Of a DNA stretch of 64,000 bases, positions 1-9,065 are shown piece after piece; positions within the stretch are counted from its first letter, which is position 1; each line of letters starts with the position of its first letter. The stretch is from the NCBI RefSeq assembly GCF_001854765.1, contig NZ_LJJE01000063.1, forward strand, positions 186,001 through 250,000. The letters run 5' to 3'. The DNA comes from Vibrio sonorensis (GTDB lineage: Bacteria > Pseudomonadota > Gammaproteobacteria > Enterobacterales > Vibrionaceae). The notes under the pieces are model-generated. The model saw only the letters and a list, made by a program, of their open reading frames with translations, was not told the DNA's origin and made no database searches. A program made the position numbers and the translations under genes.

Positions 1-2
1 TC

Positions 3-71
3 ATTTTTGCTGGTATTGGCACACATACAGGACTCATAGTCGATAAACACCTTTCTATTGTTCGCATATGA
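3..71 (+). CDS. Possible 3' end of an unidentified gene (partial)
   Basis: One plus-strand frame is open from the window edge to a TGA at 69-71 and gives 22 residues including a Gly-rich stretch (FAGIGTHTG). This could be the C-terminus of a gene lying mostly outside the window. It is too short to assign, and the other frames close earlier. No terminator hairpin follows directly. Confidence 0.2.
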   Translation: MFAGIGTHTGLIVDKHLSIVRI

Positions 72-95
72 GCAGAATTAAACAATGAAAGTATG

Positions 96-109
96 CCATT
101 CCGGAATGG
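96..109. promoter_or_regulatory. 14-bp perfect palindrome, possible operator
   Basis: CCATTCCGGAATGG is a perfect inverted repeat in the AT-rich stretch between the window edge and the LysR gene. No T-run follows, so it is not an intrinsic terminator. It could be a binding site for a dimeric regulator. No known motif was recognised. Confidence 0.3.
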
Positions 110-213
110 TGTGCATGTACAATTATTAGCAAAGTCTTTTAATTACAGTATCTTACAGTGATTATAGTGTGCCAGTATTTTTGACGCTGACTGATATTTA
201 GCCAGTATAGAGG

Positions 214-1091
214 TTAAAAATCGAATAAATATTCGTTTAATTGATCGGCTAACCAAGTCATGGCTGGGTGTTCATTCATGCCTACAGCAGTAAACATGCA
301 GTAGTCTTCTTGGTTTAATCCGTAGGTGTGTTTGATAACGGCTAACTCTTGCTTGCGCAGAAGATGGCGAATTAAAGGCTCAGGTAGAACGCCCCAAGCA
401 TTTTCGGTCAGTATGGTGCTCAGCATGTAATCAAAACTAGAAAAACCAATATGACGATTAGAAAGAGGCTCTAGTTCAGGGTTGTCTTTTTCGCTTAAAT
501 AAACCATCAGCGCTTGCATTGAACCTCTCAGATCTTCGTCGGTGACTCGGTTCTTTTTGCTCAATGGATTACTGCTTGCACATACTGACATCATTCGAAT
601 CTTACCCAGAGGATGAGAAACGGTGTGAGGATCGTCGATTCGTTCGTAATCGACACCGAAGGCAAAGTCTACTTGATGTGTCATGACAAGGTTGGATAGT
701 CACCGCTAGACGCGAGAACAATGTTAAACGAGGTGGCGGGAAACTTGTCGTTTATCCGGTGCGCTAACTCCTGCCACATGTCGTCGGGAAGGGAGTCATC
801 ACGCGCTATCCATATTTCTGCGTTAAACTCCCCGCGAACTTGGGCGCAGGTCTGACGTATTCGGGACGTCGTAATTAATAGGGACTGGCAATCTTTATAG
901 ATGGCTTTTCCCGCTTCGGAAAGCGTTACATTATTTCCTGAGCGAACAAATAGCTCTATGTCGAGCTCTTTTTCTAGTGCTTTTATTGCCATGCTTAGTT
1001 TGGTTCGATTGCACTCTAGCTGACGAGCAGCCTCCGATACAGAACCGGTATCCGCGATAGAACAGAAGGCTTCAATTTGAGTTAAGTTCAT
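214..1091 (-). pseudogene. LysR-family transcriptional regulator, frame broken near 683
   Basis: The N-terminal frame (681-1091) starts MNLTQIEAFCSIADTGSV and carries the LysR winged helix-turn-helix in residues 1-60. The second frame (214-684) has the effector-binding domain (THQVDFAFG, then SNRHIGFSSFDYML). Together they make about 290 residues, the normal LysR length. The first frame ends in TGA inside TTGTCATGAC; adding one base, for example TTGGTCATG, joins them. The ATG/TGA overlap could look like translational coupling, but a LysR protein is normally one chain, so a missing base is more likely. The target genes are unknown. Confidence 0.8.
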
Positions 1092-1251
1092 AGGCTAGCT
1101 TTGATCCATGAGACGCAATCGTTTATTGAAAGAATCTTAACCAAAAAAAGGGCAATTGTCCGTTTTATTAGGGATAAAGCTATGAAGAGACATAGGTTTT
1201 GGTTTACTCTTGGGGCAGATGCCAAGTGCAAAATGTTATAGGGAGATCAAG

Positions 1252-1833
1252 ATGACAATTGATTGGGATGCTCTTGCAGCGGACTGGGATAATCAAGAAG
1301 CGACCGCAGAGTACGCAGCCAAAGTATTTGAGTCACTACGCCAAGTGTACGATGTGAAAGGTAAGCACGTACTCGATTTTGGTTGTGGAACAGGGTTACT
1401 AAGTGAAAAGCTGGCCCCTGTTGCAAAAGATATCGTAGCTCTCGATGCGTCAGAATCGATGATCGAGCAGTTAGACACCAAACAGTTAGACAATGTTGAA
1501 CCAGTGGTAGACATGCTCACACGTGGTTTGGTGGCTATGCATCCCGCGTTCCGCGGTCAATTTGATCTCGTTGTTGCCTCATCGGTGTGTGGGTTTTTAA
1601 ATAACTTTGCTGATATTGCCGATATTGTTTTTAGTATTTTGGAAGAGGACGGCGTGTTTGTTCACTGGGATTGGTTAGTCGACAGTGACAACCTAGGCAG
1701 TGGTTTCACCGAATCTAAGGTCAAGCGCGTATTGACCAGCGTCGGCTTTTCTGAGGTTCAGGTCACTACCCCATTTTCTGTAAATACACCTGATGGCGAA
1801 ATGCATGTGGTCATGGGGATTGGCAAAAAGTAG
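1252..1833 (+). CDS. Class I SAM-dependent methyltransferase
   Basis: This cytosolic protein of 193 residues has the class I methyltransferase fold. Motif I is VLDFGCGTGLLSEKL, followed by the acidic end of strand 2 (DIVALDASESM) and a later motif FDLVVASSVCGFL. The start at 1252 (MTIDWDALAADWD) is preferred to an upstream in-frame ATG because GGGAG lies a few bases before it. A strong terminator follows the stop. The gene stands alone, its substrate cannot be deduced, and it resembles the small methyltransferases often annotated only as domain proteins in Vibrio. Confidence 0.8.
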   Translation: MTIDWDALAADWDNQEATAEYAAKVFESLRQVYDVKGKHVLDFGCGTGLLSEKLAPVAKDIVALDASESMIEQLDTKQLDNVEPVVDMLTRGLVAMHPAFRGQFDLVVASSVCGFLNNFADIADIVFSILEEDGVFVHWDWLVDSDNLGSGFTESKVKRVLTSVGFSEVQVTTPFSVNTPDGEMHVVMGIGKK

Positions 1834-1856
1834 TCTTTGATTTCCTTTTTGTATAC

Positions 1857-1881
1857 AAAACCCAGCCTAGGCTGGGTTTTT
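1857..1881. terminator. Bidirectional intrinsic terminator
   Basis: The hairpin CCCAGCC/GGCTGGG is flanked by AAAA on the left and TTTTT on the right. It lies between the convergent methyltransferase and acetoacetyl-CoA synthetase genes and can serve both strands. Confidence 0.85.
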
Positions 1882-1909
1882 CGATGATCAACAAAGGAAT
1901 AGATAGGGT

Positions 1910-3883
1910 TTAGCGAAACAGTTCAGAAATCTCATCTAAGACTTCGGGGTTGGCGATGGCCCCTCGATTCACGACCTGCTGCCCATGCACCACCTGTTTT
2001 ACGGCAAGTTCGACCAGTTTGCCAGACTTAGTTCTAGGCACGTCGCTTACTGCATAAATACGACCGGGTACATGTCTGGGTGAACAGTGGTTTTTAAGAC
2101 GATTACGGATTTTCTCTTGTATGGATTCATCAAAATCCAAGTGTTGTGCGACTTTTACGAATAGGACAATAATTTCATCGCCATCCACCAATTGCCCAAC
2201 AGCAACACTGTCTAACACTTCATCTAATTGGTTCACCTGCTGATAGATTTCTGCTGTACCTATGCGAATACCACCGGGGTTTAATGTCGTGTCGCTTCGT
2301 CCGTAAAACACCATACCGCCGTTTGGCGTTATTTTCACTTCGTCACCGTGATGCCACGTATTTGGAAAACGACTCCAATACGCGTTGTGATAGCGTTCGC
2401 CGTCGTCGTGCCAAAAACCTAGCGGTTGATTTGGGAAACTGTTTAAGCAGACGAGCTCTCCCCTTTGATTGACAACGGCAACCCCAAGGTTGTTGTAGGC
2501 TTGTACATTCATACCTAATCCCGGCCCTTGGCATTCTCCTCGATACACTGGAGAGATGGGGTTACCTAGTACAAAACACCCGCAAATATCGGTGCCACCT
2601 GAAATTGATGCAAGATGGAGATCCGCTTTTATCGCTGAATATACAAAATCAAATTGCTCTGGGAAAAGTACCGAACCAGTAGAACAAAGGGTTTTGAGGT
2701 GGGTTAACGAATAGTATTGGCAGGGGTCATAGCGAGCTTTTTCTAACGCTTCTATATATTTAGCGGAAGTGCCGAACAAGGTCACTTCCGCTTCTTCTGC
2801 GAGATCCCACAGGCAGCCCGCCATAGGGTACATAGGGCTGCCGTCGTAGATGACCAGTGTTGCGCCACTGGCTAGCGCGGAGACGTGCCAGTTCCACATC
2901 ATCCAACCGCAAGTTGTGTAGTAGAATACTCGATCTTTTGGTTGAACGTCGCAGTGCAGTTGATGTTCCTTTAAATGATTGAGAATTGTTCCGCCTACTG
3001 AATGAACTATGCACTTCGGCTTACCGGTTGTTCCCGATGAATAGAGAACAAACAAAGGGTCATTAAAGGCAACTCTTTCATAACGCAGTCCGCGGGGAAT
3101 ATAACTGGCTAAAATGGCTTCCCAATCAGAAAAGGATTCGTTGTAAAAGGTGTCGCTGCCACCTGTCTGTAAATAGTCAATCTGACAAGTGTTTTCGATA
3201 CTGTCGATAGCGTGAACAAGCTGGCTGTTTTTCTCTTCCATCATGTGAGTTTTACCACCAAACGAATAGCCGTTGCAGCAAAACAGTATTTTGGGTTTGA
3301 CTTGACCAAAGCGTTCAATAACGCTGTCGACCCCGAAGTCTGGCGAAGTTGACGTCCACATCGCGCCCAAACTGGTTGTGGCTAACATGGCAACGATAGT
3401 TTCAGGCATATGGGGTAGGTATCCCGCCACGACGTCACCGCGCTCGACACCGTTCTGTTTAAGCCATTGCTGCAGAACCGAGACTTGGTCGCAAAGTTGT
3501 TGCCAAGTTATCTTTCGGCTTTGGCCTCTTTCGTTTTTAAACCAAATTGCAATTTCATCTGGTGCTTGGAATGCGTAAGAGAGTAGATTTTCTGCATAGT
3601 TGAGTTGAGCTTGAGGGAACCATATAGTGTCACGGCTGGAGTAAAACTCACCCCATTTGGCAATGGCCTCCCCGTGAATGCAGTCGCCCTTGTATCCGAT
3701 CACATCGCAGAACTGCCAAATCTCCAACCAAAAGTGCTTTTTGTTTTTGATTGACCAATCATGGAGCATTTCAAAATTGTCTATATGCTCGCTTTGCATA
3801 TTTATATGTTTGATAAATTGCTGAATATTGGAGTCTTCGATTCGTTGCTTGCTTGGAACCCAAAGCGGTAGAGAGTCTTCCAT
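1910..3883 (-). CDS. aacS: Acetoacetyl-CoA synthetase (acetoacetate--CoA ligase)
   Basis: This 657-residue adenylate-forming enzyme activates acetoacetate to acetoacetyl-CoA with ATP in the cytosol (EC 6.2.1.16), linking ketone bodies or PHB breakdown to central metabolism. It has the ATP-binding motif YSSGTTGKPK at residues 281-290, an ISGGTDI motif typical of the acetoacetyl-CoA branch, and the C-terminal catalytic lysine in PRTKSGKL near residue 622. The N-terminal region FWLEIWQFCDVIG is the acyl-CoA synthetase N-domain. Length is normal for AacS. The gene stands alone and diverges from phhAB. Confidence 0.93.
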   Translation of the reverse strand: MEDSLPLWVPSKQRIEDSNIQQFIKHINMQSEHIDNFEMLHDWSIKNKKHFWLEIWQFCDVIGYKGDCIHGEAIAKWGEFYSSRDTIWFPQAQLNYAENLLSYAFQAPDEIAIWFKNERGQSRKITWQQLCDQVSVLQQWLKQNGVERGDVVAGYLPHMPETIVAMLATTSLGAMWTSTSPDFGVDSVIERFGQVKPKILFCCNGYSFGGKTHMMEEKNSQLVHAIDSIENTCQIDYLQTGGSDTFYNESFSDWEAILASYIPRGLRYERVAFNDPLFVLYSSGTTGKPKCIVHSVGGTILNHLKEHQLHCDVQPKDRVFYYTTCGWMMWNWHVSALASGATLVIYDGSPMYPMAGCLWDLAEEAEVTLFGTSAKYIEALEKARYDPCQYYSLTHLKTLCSTGSVLFPEQFDFVYSAIKADLHLASISGGTDICGCFVLGNPISPVYRGECQGPGLGMNVQAYNNLGVAVVNQRGELVCLNSFPNQPLGFWHDDGERYHNAYWSRFPNTWHHGDEVKITPNGGMVFYGRSDTTLNPGGIRIGTAEIYQQVNQLDEVLDSVAVGQLVDGDEIIVLFVKVAQHLDFDESIQEKIRNRLKNHCSPRHVPGRIYAVSDVPRTKSGKLVELAVKQVVHGQQVVNRGAIANPEVLDEISELFR

Positions 3884-3996
3884 GACGTCCTCGCGGTATG
3901 ATCCTAATGCCTTAAATAAGTCTTGATGATGAACTAGCTAAAGTCAAACTTTTACCGATAATCATATTGCTGAAAAATAAGAAGAAAACGCAGTTA

Positions 3997-4014
3997 TGTA
4001 AAATAATTGTTACA
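3997..4014. promoter_or_regulatory. TyrR/PhhR box upstream of phhA
   Basis: TGTAAA-N6-GTTACA matches the TyrR-family box TGTAAA-N6-TTTACA at 11 of 12 defined positions. It lies about 90 bp before the phhA start codon. TyrR-type PhhR proteins activate phhAB with phenylalanine or tyrosine in Pseudomonas and relatives, so position and target both fit. The regulator gene is not in this window. Confidence 0.65.
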
Positions 4015-4103
4015 GATCTCGGCGTTAGACGTAACAAGATCAAATTGGCAGCAGAGAAAGGAGGGGATAGGCTTAATGTAACGATATTGTTAAGGAGTTT
4101 GCT

Positions 4104-4895
4104 ATGGCGAAGTATGTCTCCAAACCAGTGAATTCTAACGGCTTAATAGCGTGGGAGCCCCATGAAAATGAGGTTTGGCGCGACTTAGTATCAAGACAGC
4201 TATCCATAGTCCATCAACGAGCGTGTAGGGCGTATTTGGATGGTCTTGATATGTTAAAGCTTCCACGGGATCGCGTACCACAACTTCCAGAAATCAATGG
4301 CGTTTTACTAAAACAAACAGGCTGGCAGGTAGAGCCTGTTCCAGCGCTTATTAACTTTGATCGATTTTTTGGGTTACTCGCTGAAAAGAAGTTTCCAGTG
4401 GCCACTTTTTTGAGAAGCAAAGAAGAGTTTGATTACTTGCAAGAACCGGATTTTTTCCATGAAATATTCGGCCATTGTGCGATGCTGACGCATCCGGATT
4501 TTGCTGCATTTACTGAAACCTATGGAAAGTTAGGTAAGTGTGCAACTGAGCGAGAACGAGTTTTTTTAGCAAGGCTATATTGGTTTACGGTTGAGTTTGG
4601 CTTGGTTAAAGAGTCGGGTGAAACAAAAATATATGGCGGAGGAATCTTATCGTCACCCGGAGAAACACTCTACGCTTTAGACAGCGACAAGCCAAACAGA
4701 GAAGCGTTCGACCTGTTGACCGTGATGCGGACACCTTATCGTATTGATATCATGCAGCCTGTCTATTATTGCTTGGATTGCATCAGTGACCTATACCTCC
4801 TAAGTCAAAAAGACTTGATGAGTGATGTTCATCTAGCGGACAAAAAGGGGCTGTTACCACCTCTATTTAAACCTAAGGAAATCGACCATGCTTGA
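4104..4895 (+). CDS. phhA: Phenylalanine 4-monooxygenase (phenylalanine hydroxylase)
   Basis: This 263-residue cytosolic enzyme hydroxylates phenylalanine to tyrosine using tetrahydropterin and oxygen on a non-haem iron. The iron ligands are visible as His119 and His124 in DFFHEIFGHCAM and Glu164 in YWFTVEFGL. Length matches the single-domain bacterial form, which lacks the regulatory ACT domain of animal enzymes. TAAGGAG precedes the ATG. phhA overlaps phhB by 8 bases, so the pterin-recycling enzyme is co-translated. The TyrR-type box upstream suggests induction by aromatic amino acids. Confidence 0.95.
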   Translation: MAKYVSKPVNSNGLIAWEPHENEVWRDLVSRQLSIVHQRACRAYLDGLDMLKLPRDRVPQLPEINGVLLKQTGWQVEPVPALINFDRFFGLLAEKKFPVATFLRSKEEFDYLQEPDFFHEIFGHCAMLTHPDFAAFTETYGKLGKCATERERVFLARLYWFTVEFGLVKESGETKIYGGGILSSPGETLYALDSDKPNREAFDLLTVMRTPYRIDIMQPVYYCLDCISDLYLLSQKDLMSDVHLADKKGLLPPLFKPKEIDHA

Positions 4896-5220
4896 AGAAT
4901 TGCGTTGCGAAGCGTGTGGCAAAGAAGCGACACCGCTTAGCAGTAAAGACATTGAGTTGTTAATGACTGAGATAGAGGGCTGGGAGCTCATAGAGAAGGA
5001 GGGAGTTCCTCAGCTAGAAAAGCAGTTTCGATTTAAGAACTTTAAACTCGCTTGGGATTTTACCAACAAAATAGCCGAAATGGCGGAAGAAGAGTTTCAC
5101 CACCCTAGTATTGTCCTAGAGTGGGGAAGCGTGACGGTAACTTGGTGGAGCCACTCGATTAAGGGGCTTCACCGCAATGACTTTATCTGTGCTGCAAAAT
5201 GCGACCAGTTGAGTCCTTAG
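4888..5220 (+). CDS. phhB: Pterin-4-alpha-carbinolamine dehydratase
   Basis: This 110-residue protein dehydrates the 4a-hydroxytetrahydropterin released by PhhA so the cofactor can be reduced again. The family active-site pattern is present: FHHPSI with His71 and His72, and WWSHSIKGLHRND with His89. Its start lies inside the end of phhA, which supports translational coupling. The length is typical. Confidence 0.94.
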   Translation: MLEELRCEACGKEATPLSSKDIELLMTEIEGWELIEKEGVPQLEKQFRFKNFKLAWDFTNKIAEMAEEEFHHPSIVLEWGSVTVTWWSHSIKGLHRNDFICAAKCDQLSP

Positions 5221-5251
5221 CCAAAACATCTTGCTTGCGTTGTTTAACTCC

Positions 5252-7600
5252 CTAGGCAATTCTCTCTTCAGAATCGACGAGGTGCAAGGCTGGCGGGTTT
5301 AATGTTTGAAGGAGCTTACAGCCGGTGACTGGTTTAGATTTGTAGAACCCTTGAATGTAGTCACATCGGAATTTCTCCAAAAGGGCAAGCTGCTTTTCTG
5401 TCTCTACACCTTCGGCGACGACACTCATATTGATGGTGTGTGCCATATTGATCACGGCTTCACACAAGTTGTTTGAGGTAATGTTCTCATCGTCGATTTT
5501 GCTAACGAACCCTCTGTCCATTTTAACGATATCAACGGGATAGTCGTTTAATACCGCAAGGGAGGAGTATCCCGTTCCAAAATCATCGAGGTAAATGACG
5601 AGCCCCATATCTTTTAGTTTTTGCAGGTTTGTCGCGCACACGGCGAATTCGTCTAATAAGATAGATTCCGTTAGCTCGATACCTAGCCTGTTTGCAGGAA
5701 AATCACATTCTTTGAGTAAGTGTTCAATTGTGTTTATCACGTGTTGAGATTCAAACTGCTTAGCAGATACGTTGACGTTAAATCGCGGTATCAGGTCTAC
5801 TTTGTCACTGTGCCACAGGCGTTGAAGCGTTTTGCAGGTCTCTTTTAGCACCCAATCACCAAGTTTAATGATGAGCCCCGTTTCTTCTGCAATCGGGATA
5901 AACTCGGCTGGAGAAATATGCCCGCGTTTTGGGTGATTCCAACGTAACAGAGTTTCAAAGCCAACAATAGAATCTGAATGGATGCAGTATATTGGCTGGT
6001 ACACTAGGTATATCTGTCGCAGTTCGATGGCGACAGTTAAATCTTGTTCGAGCTGAAACCTTTCCTTAGCGTTGTTAAACATGCGCTCGTGGAAAAAGAC
6101 CACCTTTTCGTGAGTTGAACCTTTGGCATGATACATAGCGGTATCTGCTTCTCGCAGAATGCTGGCGAGATCTTGATCGTGGTCGGTAACAATAGAGACG
6201 CCAACGCTTGCCCCAATATGGCAGCTTTGTCCCTGTACTTGATAGGGCGCAGAGAGCAGGCTGGCATAGCGCTCTGCTATGCGGGCCAGTTGATGCTGAC
6301 AGGTTTGCTCACTGAGCAATACAACAAACTCGTCACCACCAAACCTAAAACAGATGTCTTCATTTCGAGAGTTTTTTACTAGGCGTTGAGCAACTTGTTG
6401 TAACAGTTCGTCGCCCAGTAAGTGTCCCATAGAGTCGTTGATCATTTTGAAGCGATCGAGGTCCACGAACAAAATCGAGAACCCTTCTATTTCATTTTCT
6501 CGAATGCGCTTGAGTTCAAGCTCTACTTCATTGCTCAACGCTTGTCGATTAAATAGACCTGTCAAACTGTCTTTGATCGCTTGAATAGCTAAGGTTTGCG
6601 TTTTCTCTTCGATAACCTTGTCAGACACTCTTAGTCTGATCATGTAAAAACGAACGGCGGTCGAAACCGAACCGGTCAGCGCCATAATAAGAAGGAACGC
6701 CAGACCACCGTAGATGAAAAAACCGGAAGAATTACTGATGACAGATAACGAGACATGCCATTTTTGCTTGAGAAGCTGTGGCTCGATTAAATGCTCACTG
6801 GACGCTTTGTGCTGGAACAAATGTTCAGTCTTCAAGGTTTGATTTAAGTGAGAGGCAAACAACATGTTGTGATGCTTTTCATCATAGACGGTTAAATCAA
6901 AACTGTGAGAGTTGACTTCCTGTTTCCATGCGTGGCCTAAAAATTCGTGAATGACTAAGTTTGCAATAACAAAGCCTAATAGTCTTTCAGATTTATAAAC
7001 CGGCAGAATCAAGCGCAGGCCAGGCATTCCTTCATGATTAAAGGTAGAAACGGTGAGTCGATTGAAAAAAGCGGCTTCTTCCATTGCCTTTCTGGTTTCG
7101 AATTCTGTTTCCATTCGTTTGCCCAAGTAATCGCTGCCTTCAAATTTTGGCGAGGCATAGAGTACTGGAAAAATGATGTCTGAATACCAAGCGTCAGAAT
7201 TTGGTACCTGCTTCGGGAAGGGGGTAACTTGGTAGCCTAATAACCCCATTTTCCGGGCTCGGATTTCAGTGTTAGCAGTGTCGGCAACGGATACTGCTGG
7301 AAGCCAGAGAACGGAGTCAACACCAGTATCTATTCCCGTTCTATTTCTCAAGTAGCTTTCGAACTGAGTGACGGTTGGCGCATTGCTGTTCTTGATAAAG
7401 GCAGCGGTAGATTTCATTACTTCGTAGAGATCTTCAGAGGCAAGATCTAGAGAGTTAACCTTGTTGTTAAAGTGGTGATTGACTTGCTCTTGAAGCCGGT
7501 TAGTTTCGTAAATTCCAACCGAAATGACAGCACTAATGGCAAGGGAAATACCAGTAGTCCAGATTGCCAGTAAAGATTTGTTAGGAGTACGAATAGACAA
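5252..7600 (-). CDS. Membrane CHASE-GGDEF-EAL protein (c-di-GMP turnover)
   Basis: This 782-residue inner-membrane protein has a TM segment at about 12-30, a periplasmic CHASE-type sensor at about 80-260 (LWLPAVS, GLRLILPVY), a second TM at about 296-318, a GGDEF domain and an EAL domain. FRFGGDEF (GGDEF at 421-425) is intact and is preceded by RNED at 412-415, matching the RxxD inhibitory site. The EAL signature reads ETLLRW, with DDFGTGYSS and EGVET present. Both cyclase and phosphodiesterase motifs look intact, so net activity cannot be read from sequence. It ends convergently with phhB. Confidence 0.88.
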   Translation of the reverse strand: MSIRTPNKSLLAIWTTGISLAISAVISVGIYETNRLQEQVNHHFNNKVNSLDLASEDLYEVMKSTAAFIKNSNAPTVTQFESYLRNRTGIDTGVDSVLWLPAVSVADTANTEIRARKMGLLGYQVTPFPKQVPNSDAWYSDIIFPVLYASPKFEGSDYLGKRMETEFETRKAMEEAAFFNRLTVSTFNHEGMPGLRLILPVYKSERLLGFVIANLVIHEFLGHAWKQEVNSHSFDLTVYDEKHHNMLFASHLNQTLKTEHLFQHKASSEHLIEPQLLKQKWHVSLSVISNSSGFFIYGGLAFLLIMALTGSVSTAVRFYMIRLRVSDKVIEEKTQTLAIQAIKDSLTGLFNRQALSNEVELELKRIRENEIEGFSILFVDLDRFKMINDSMGHLLGDELLQQVAQRLVKNSRNEDICFRFGGDEFVVLLSEQTCQHQLARIAERYASLLSAPYQVQGQSCHIGASVGVSIVTDHDQDLASILREADTAMYHAKGSTHEKVVFFHERMFNNAKERFQLEQDLTVAIELRQIYLVYQPIYCIHSDSIVGFETLLRWNHPKRGHISPAEFIPIAEETGLIIKLGDWVLKETCKTLQRLWHSDKVDLIPRFNVNVSAKQFESQHVINTIEHLLKECDFPANRLGIELTESILLDEFAVCATNLQKLKDMGLVIYLDDFGTGYSSLAVLNDYPVDIVKMDRGFVSKIDDENITSNNLCEAVINMAHTINMSVVAEGVETEKQLALLEKFRCDYIQGFYKSKPVTGCKLLQTLNPPALHLVDSEERIA

Positions 7601-7637
7601 GTTAATCTGCGCGCGTGATAGTGAATGTAATTCAGAT

Positions 7638-7659
7638 GATAATGATTCTTACTATAATC
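7638..7659. promoter_or_regulatory. Weak Fur-box-like sequence
   Basis: GATAATGATTCTTACTATA shares the first nine bases of the Fur consensus GATAATGATAATCATTATC, with a degenerate second half. It lies about 40-60 bp upstream of the CHASE-GGDEF-EAL gene. The resemblance may be chance in AT-rich DNA. Confidence 0.25.
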
Positions 7660-7767
7660 GCAAGGTATTATTTTTAAAGGAATCGTACGGAATATTAATA
7701 ATAAGCAAAGCTTTGCGTAAGCGTTTGTATAATTGGTTTTACCCCAGTTTTTACAAGGGAAATTCCG

Positions 7768-8334
7768 TCATTGTGGCTGGGATTGATCAAACTTTGCTGT
7801 TGTGAGGGCGGTAACTTCGTTGTAGTACTTGTTTTGTAACAGCCAAAGTTTATCTATCAGAAGCTGTATATCTTGCTTCAGGGATTCGTTAAATGCGACG
7901 TACTCGGAAGCGGATATGGCATTGACATTAAGCGCCGCTTGATTGCAGTGTCGACTTATCGACACCCACTGAGCTTGTAATTGTTCTATGTTTGGAAAAC
8001 GCTGACTCAATCTATCAATCTCTATGCGAATTTCCTTGAAAACGCTATCCGAAAGCTCAATCTGACGTTGCATTTTTTTGTGCAACTGAGGTTTGCCCGG
8101 AAGCCAAAAACTCGATAGCTCATGGTCGGTGAACTCGATATGGAGAAACTTGTGCTCTTTGTAAACGGTTAAAAAACGATTGAATGCTTCAGCGTGCTGA
8201 TTGTACCAAGCGTCGAGTGAGTGCTGCTGAGAAACTAGGTTTTGCCAGTGTTGTTCGTCGCAATGTTCTGCGTGAGCAGCCACTGGTAAAGAAATAAAAC
8301 AAACGGCCGTTAACAATAAAAGCGGTTTTGCCAT
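7768..8334 (-). CDS. Secreted protein of unknown function
   Basis: This predicted periplasmic protein of 188 residues has a clear signal peptide ending near VAAHAEHC at about residues 18-24. The mature part is mainly helical and rich in Gln, Leu and charged residues (SDSVFKEIRIEIDRLSQ), with two cysteines (HCDEQ and RHCNQ) that could form a disulfide. I do not recognise a family. It is divergent from the SH3-domain gene at 8386 with only 51 bases between, so they probably share a promoter region. Confidence 0.6.
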   Translation of the reverse strand: MAKPLLLLTAVCFISLPVAAHAEHCDEQHWQNLVSQQHSLDAWYNQHAEAFNRFLTVYKEHKFLHIEFTDHELSSFWLPGKPQLHKKMQRQIELSDSVFKEIRIEIDRLSQRFPNIEQLQAQWVSISRHCNQAALNVNAISASEYVAFNESLKQDIQLLIDKLWLLQNKYYNEVTALTTAKFDQSQPQ

Positions 8335-8385
8335 ATTATGGTGTCAAAGGTGTTGTAGGTTCTCCAAAAGTATAGAAACGGAATA

Positions 8386-9054
8386 ATGAAAAAGATAATA
8401 ATGATTCTGCTGCTAATGGTAGGCATAGCATGTGCTGGCGGTGGATATTACATATTTTACTATAAGCCTCAACAAGATGCTCTTGCGTCTGCAAATGCAG
8501 AGGAAGAAGAGGTGGTTGAAGAATCGACTCCAGTTGAGGAGGAAGAAGTTGCACCACCAAAACCAGAAGTAACAGATTACTACGTTAGCCCGCCTAAATT
8601 AGGGGTGAGAGAAACCCCAAATCACGATGCATTTATCGAAAGTGTGGTTTATCGCGGTGATAAGCTACACATTTTAGAGAAGCGCGACGGCTGGGGAAGG
8701 ATTTCGCCTTATTACGTTTATGAAGAAGGGGGACCTGAAGTGGCGGAGTGGGTTCCTATGAACGCTCTGTTAGAAGTCGCGCCAACCATCACCAAAGAAG
8801 AGCGAATAGAAACGGTTTCTGCATACATCGAAAAGTCTGACGATTTTAAGCAATATTTTGAGCGCTATATCGAAACCACGGACCGGTTGTTGAAAGAGAA
8901 AACCTGCTCCCCAGAAGATTTTGAGGAGCTAGGTGGCTGGGTACGTTCGCTTCGCTATAAAGATCGCGATGTTTATTTTGTTTACTGTGGCGGCTTAAAA
9001 CAAGCCAACAAAATCTATTTAGATGTTCAAACGGGTGAAATTTTCTATCGCTAG
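8386..9054 (+). CDS. Membrane-anchored protein with bacterial SH3 domain
   Basis: This 222-residue protein has an N-terminal TM anchor (residues 4-25) and then a very acidic Glu/Val/Pro linker (about 35-60). An SH3b-like domain follows at about 65-125 (YYVSPPKLGVRETPN, LEKRDGWGRISPYY, EWVPMNALL). The C-terminal domain has paired cysteines (KTCSPEDF and VYCGG). Bacterial SH3 domains often bind cell-wall or peptide ligands, so an envelope role is likely, but the exact function is unknown. Confidence 0.65.
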   Translation: MKKIIMILLLMVGIACAGGGYYIFYYKPQQDALASANAEEEEVVEESTPVEEEEVAPPKPEVTDYYVSPPKLGVRETPNHDAFIESVVYRGDKLHILEKRDGWGRISPYYVYEEGGPEVAEWVPMNALLEVAPTITKEERIETVSAYIEKSDDFKQYFERYIETTDRLLKEKTCSPEDFEELGGWVRSLRYKDRDVYFVYCGGLKQANKIYLDVQTGEIFYR

Positions 9055-9065
9055 AACAGAGCCGA

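Noticed and set aside
214..684. Independent gene for a LysR effector domain
   Set aside because: The ATGA overlap could imply a two-gene arrangement, but the halves add up to one normal LysR and one missing base explains the split.
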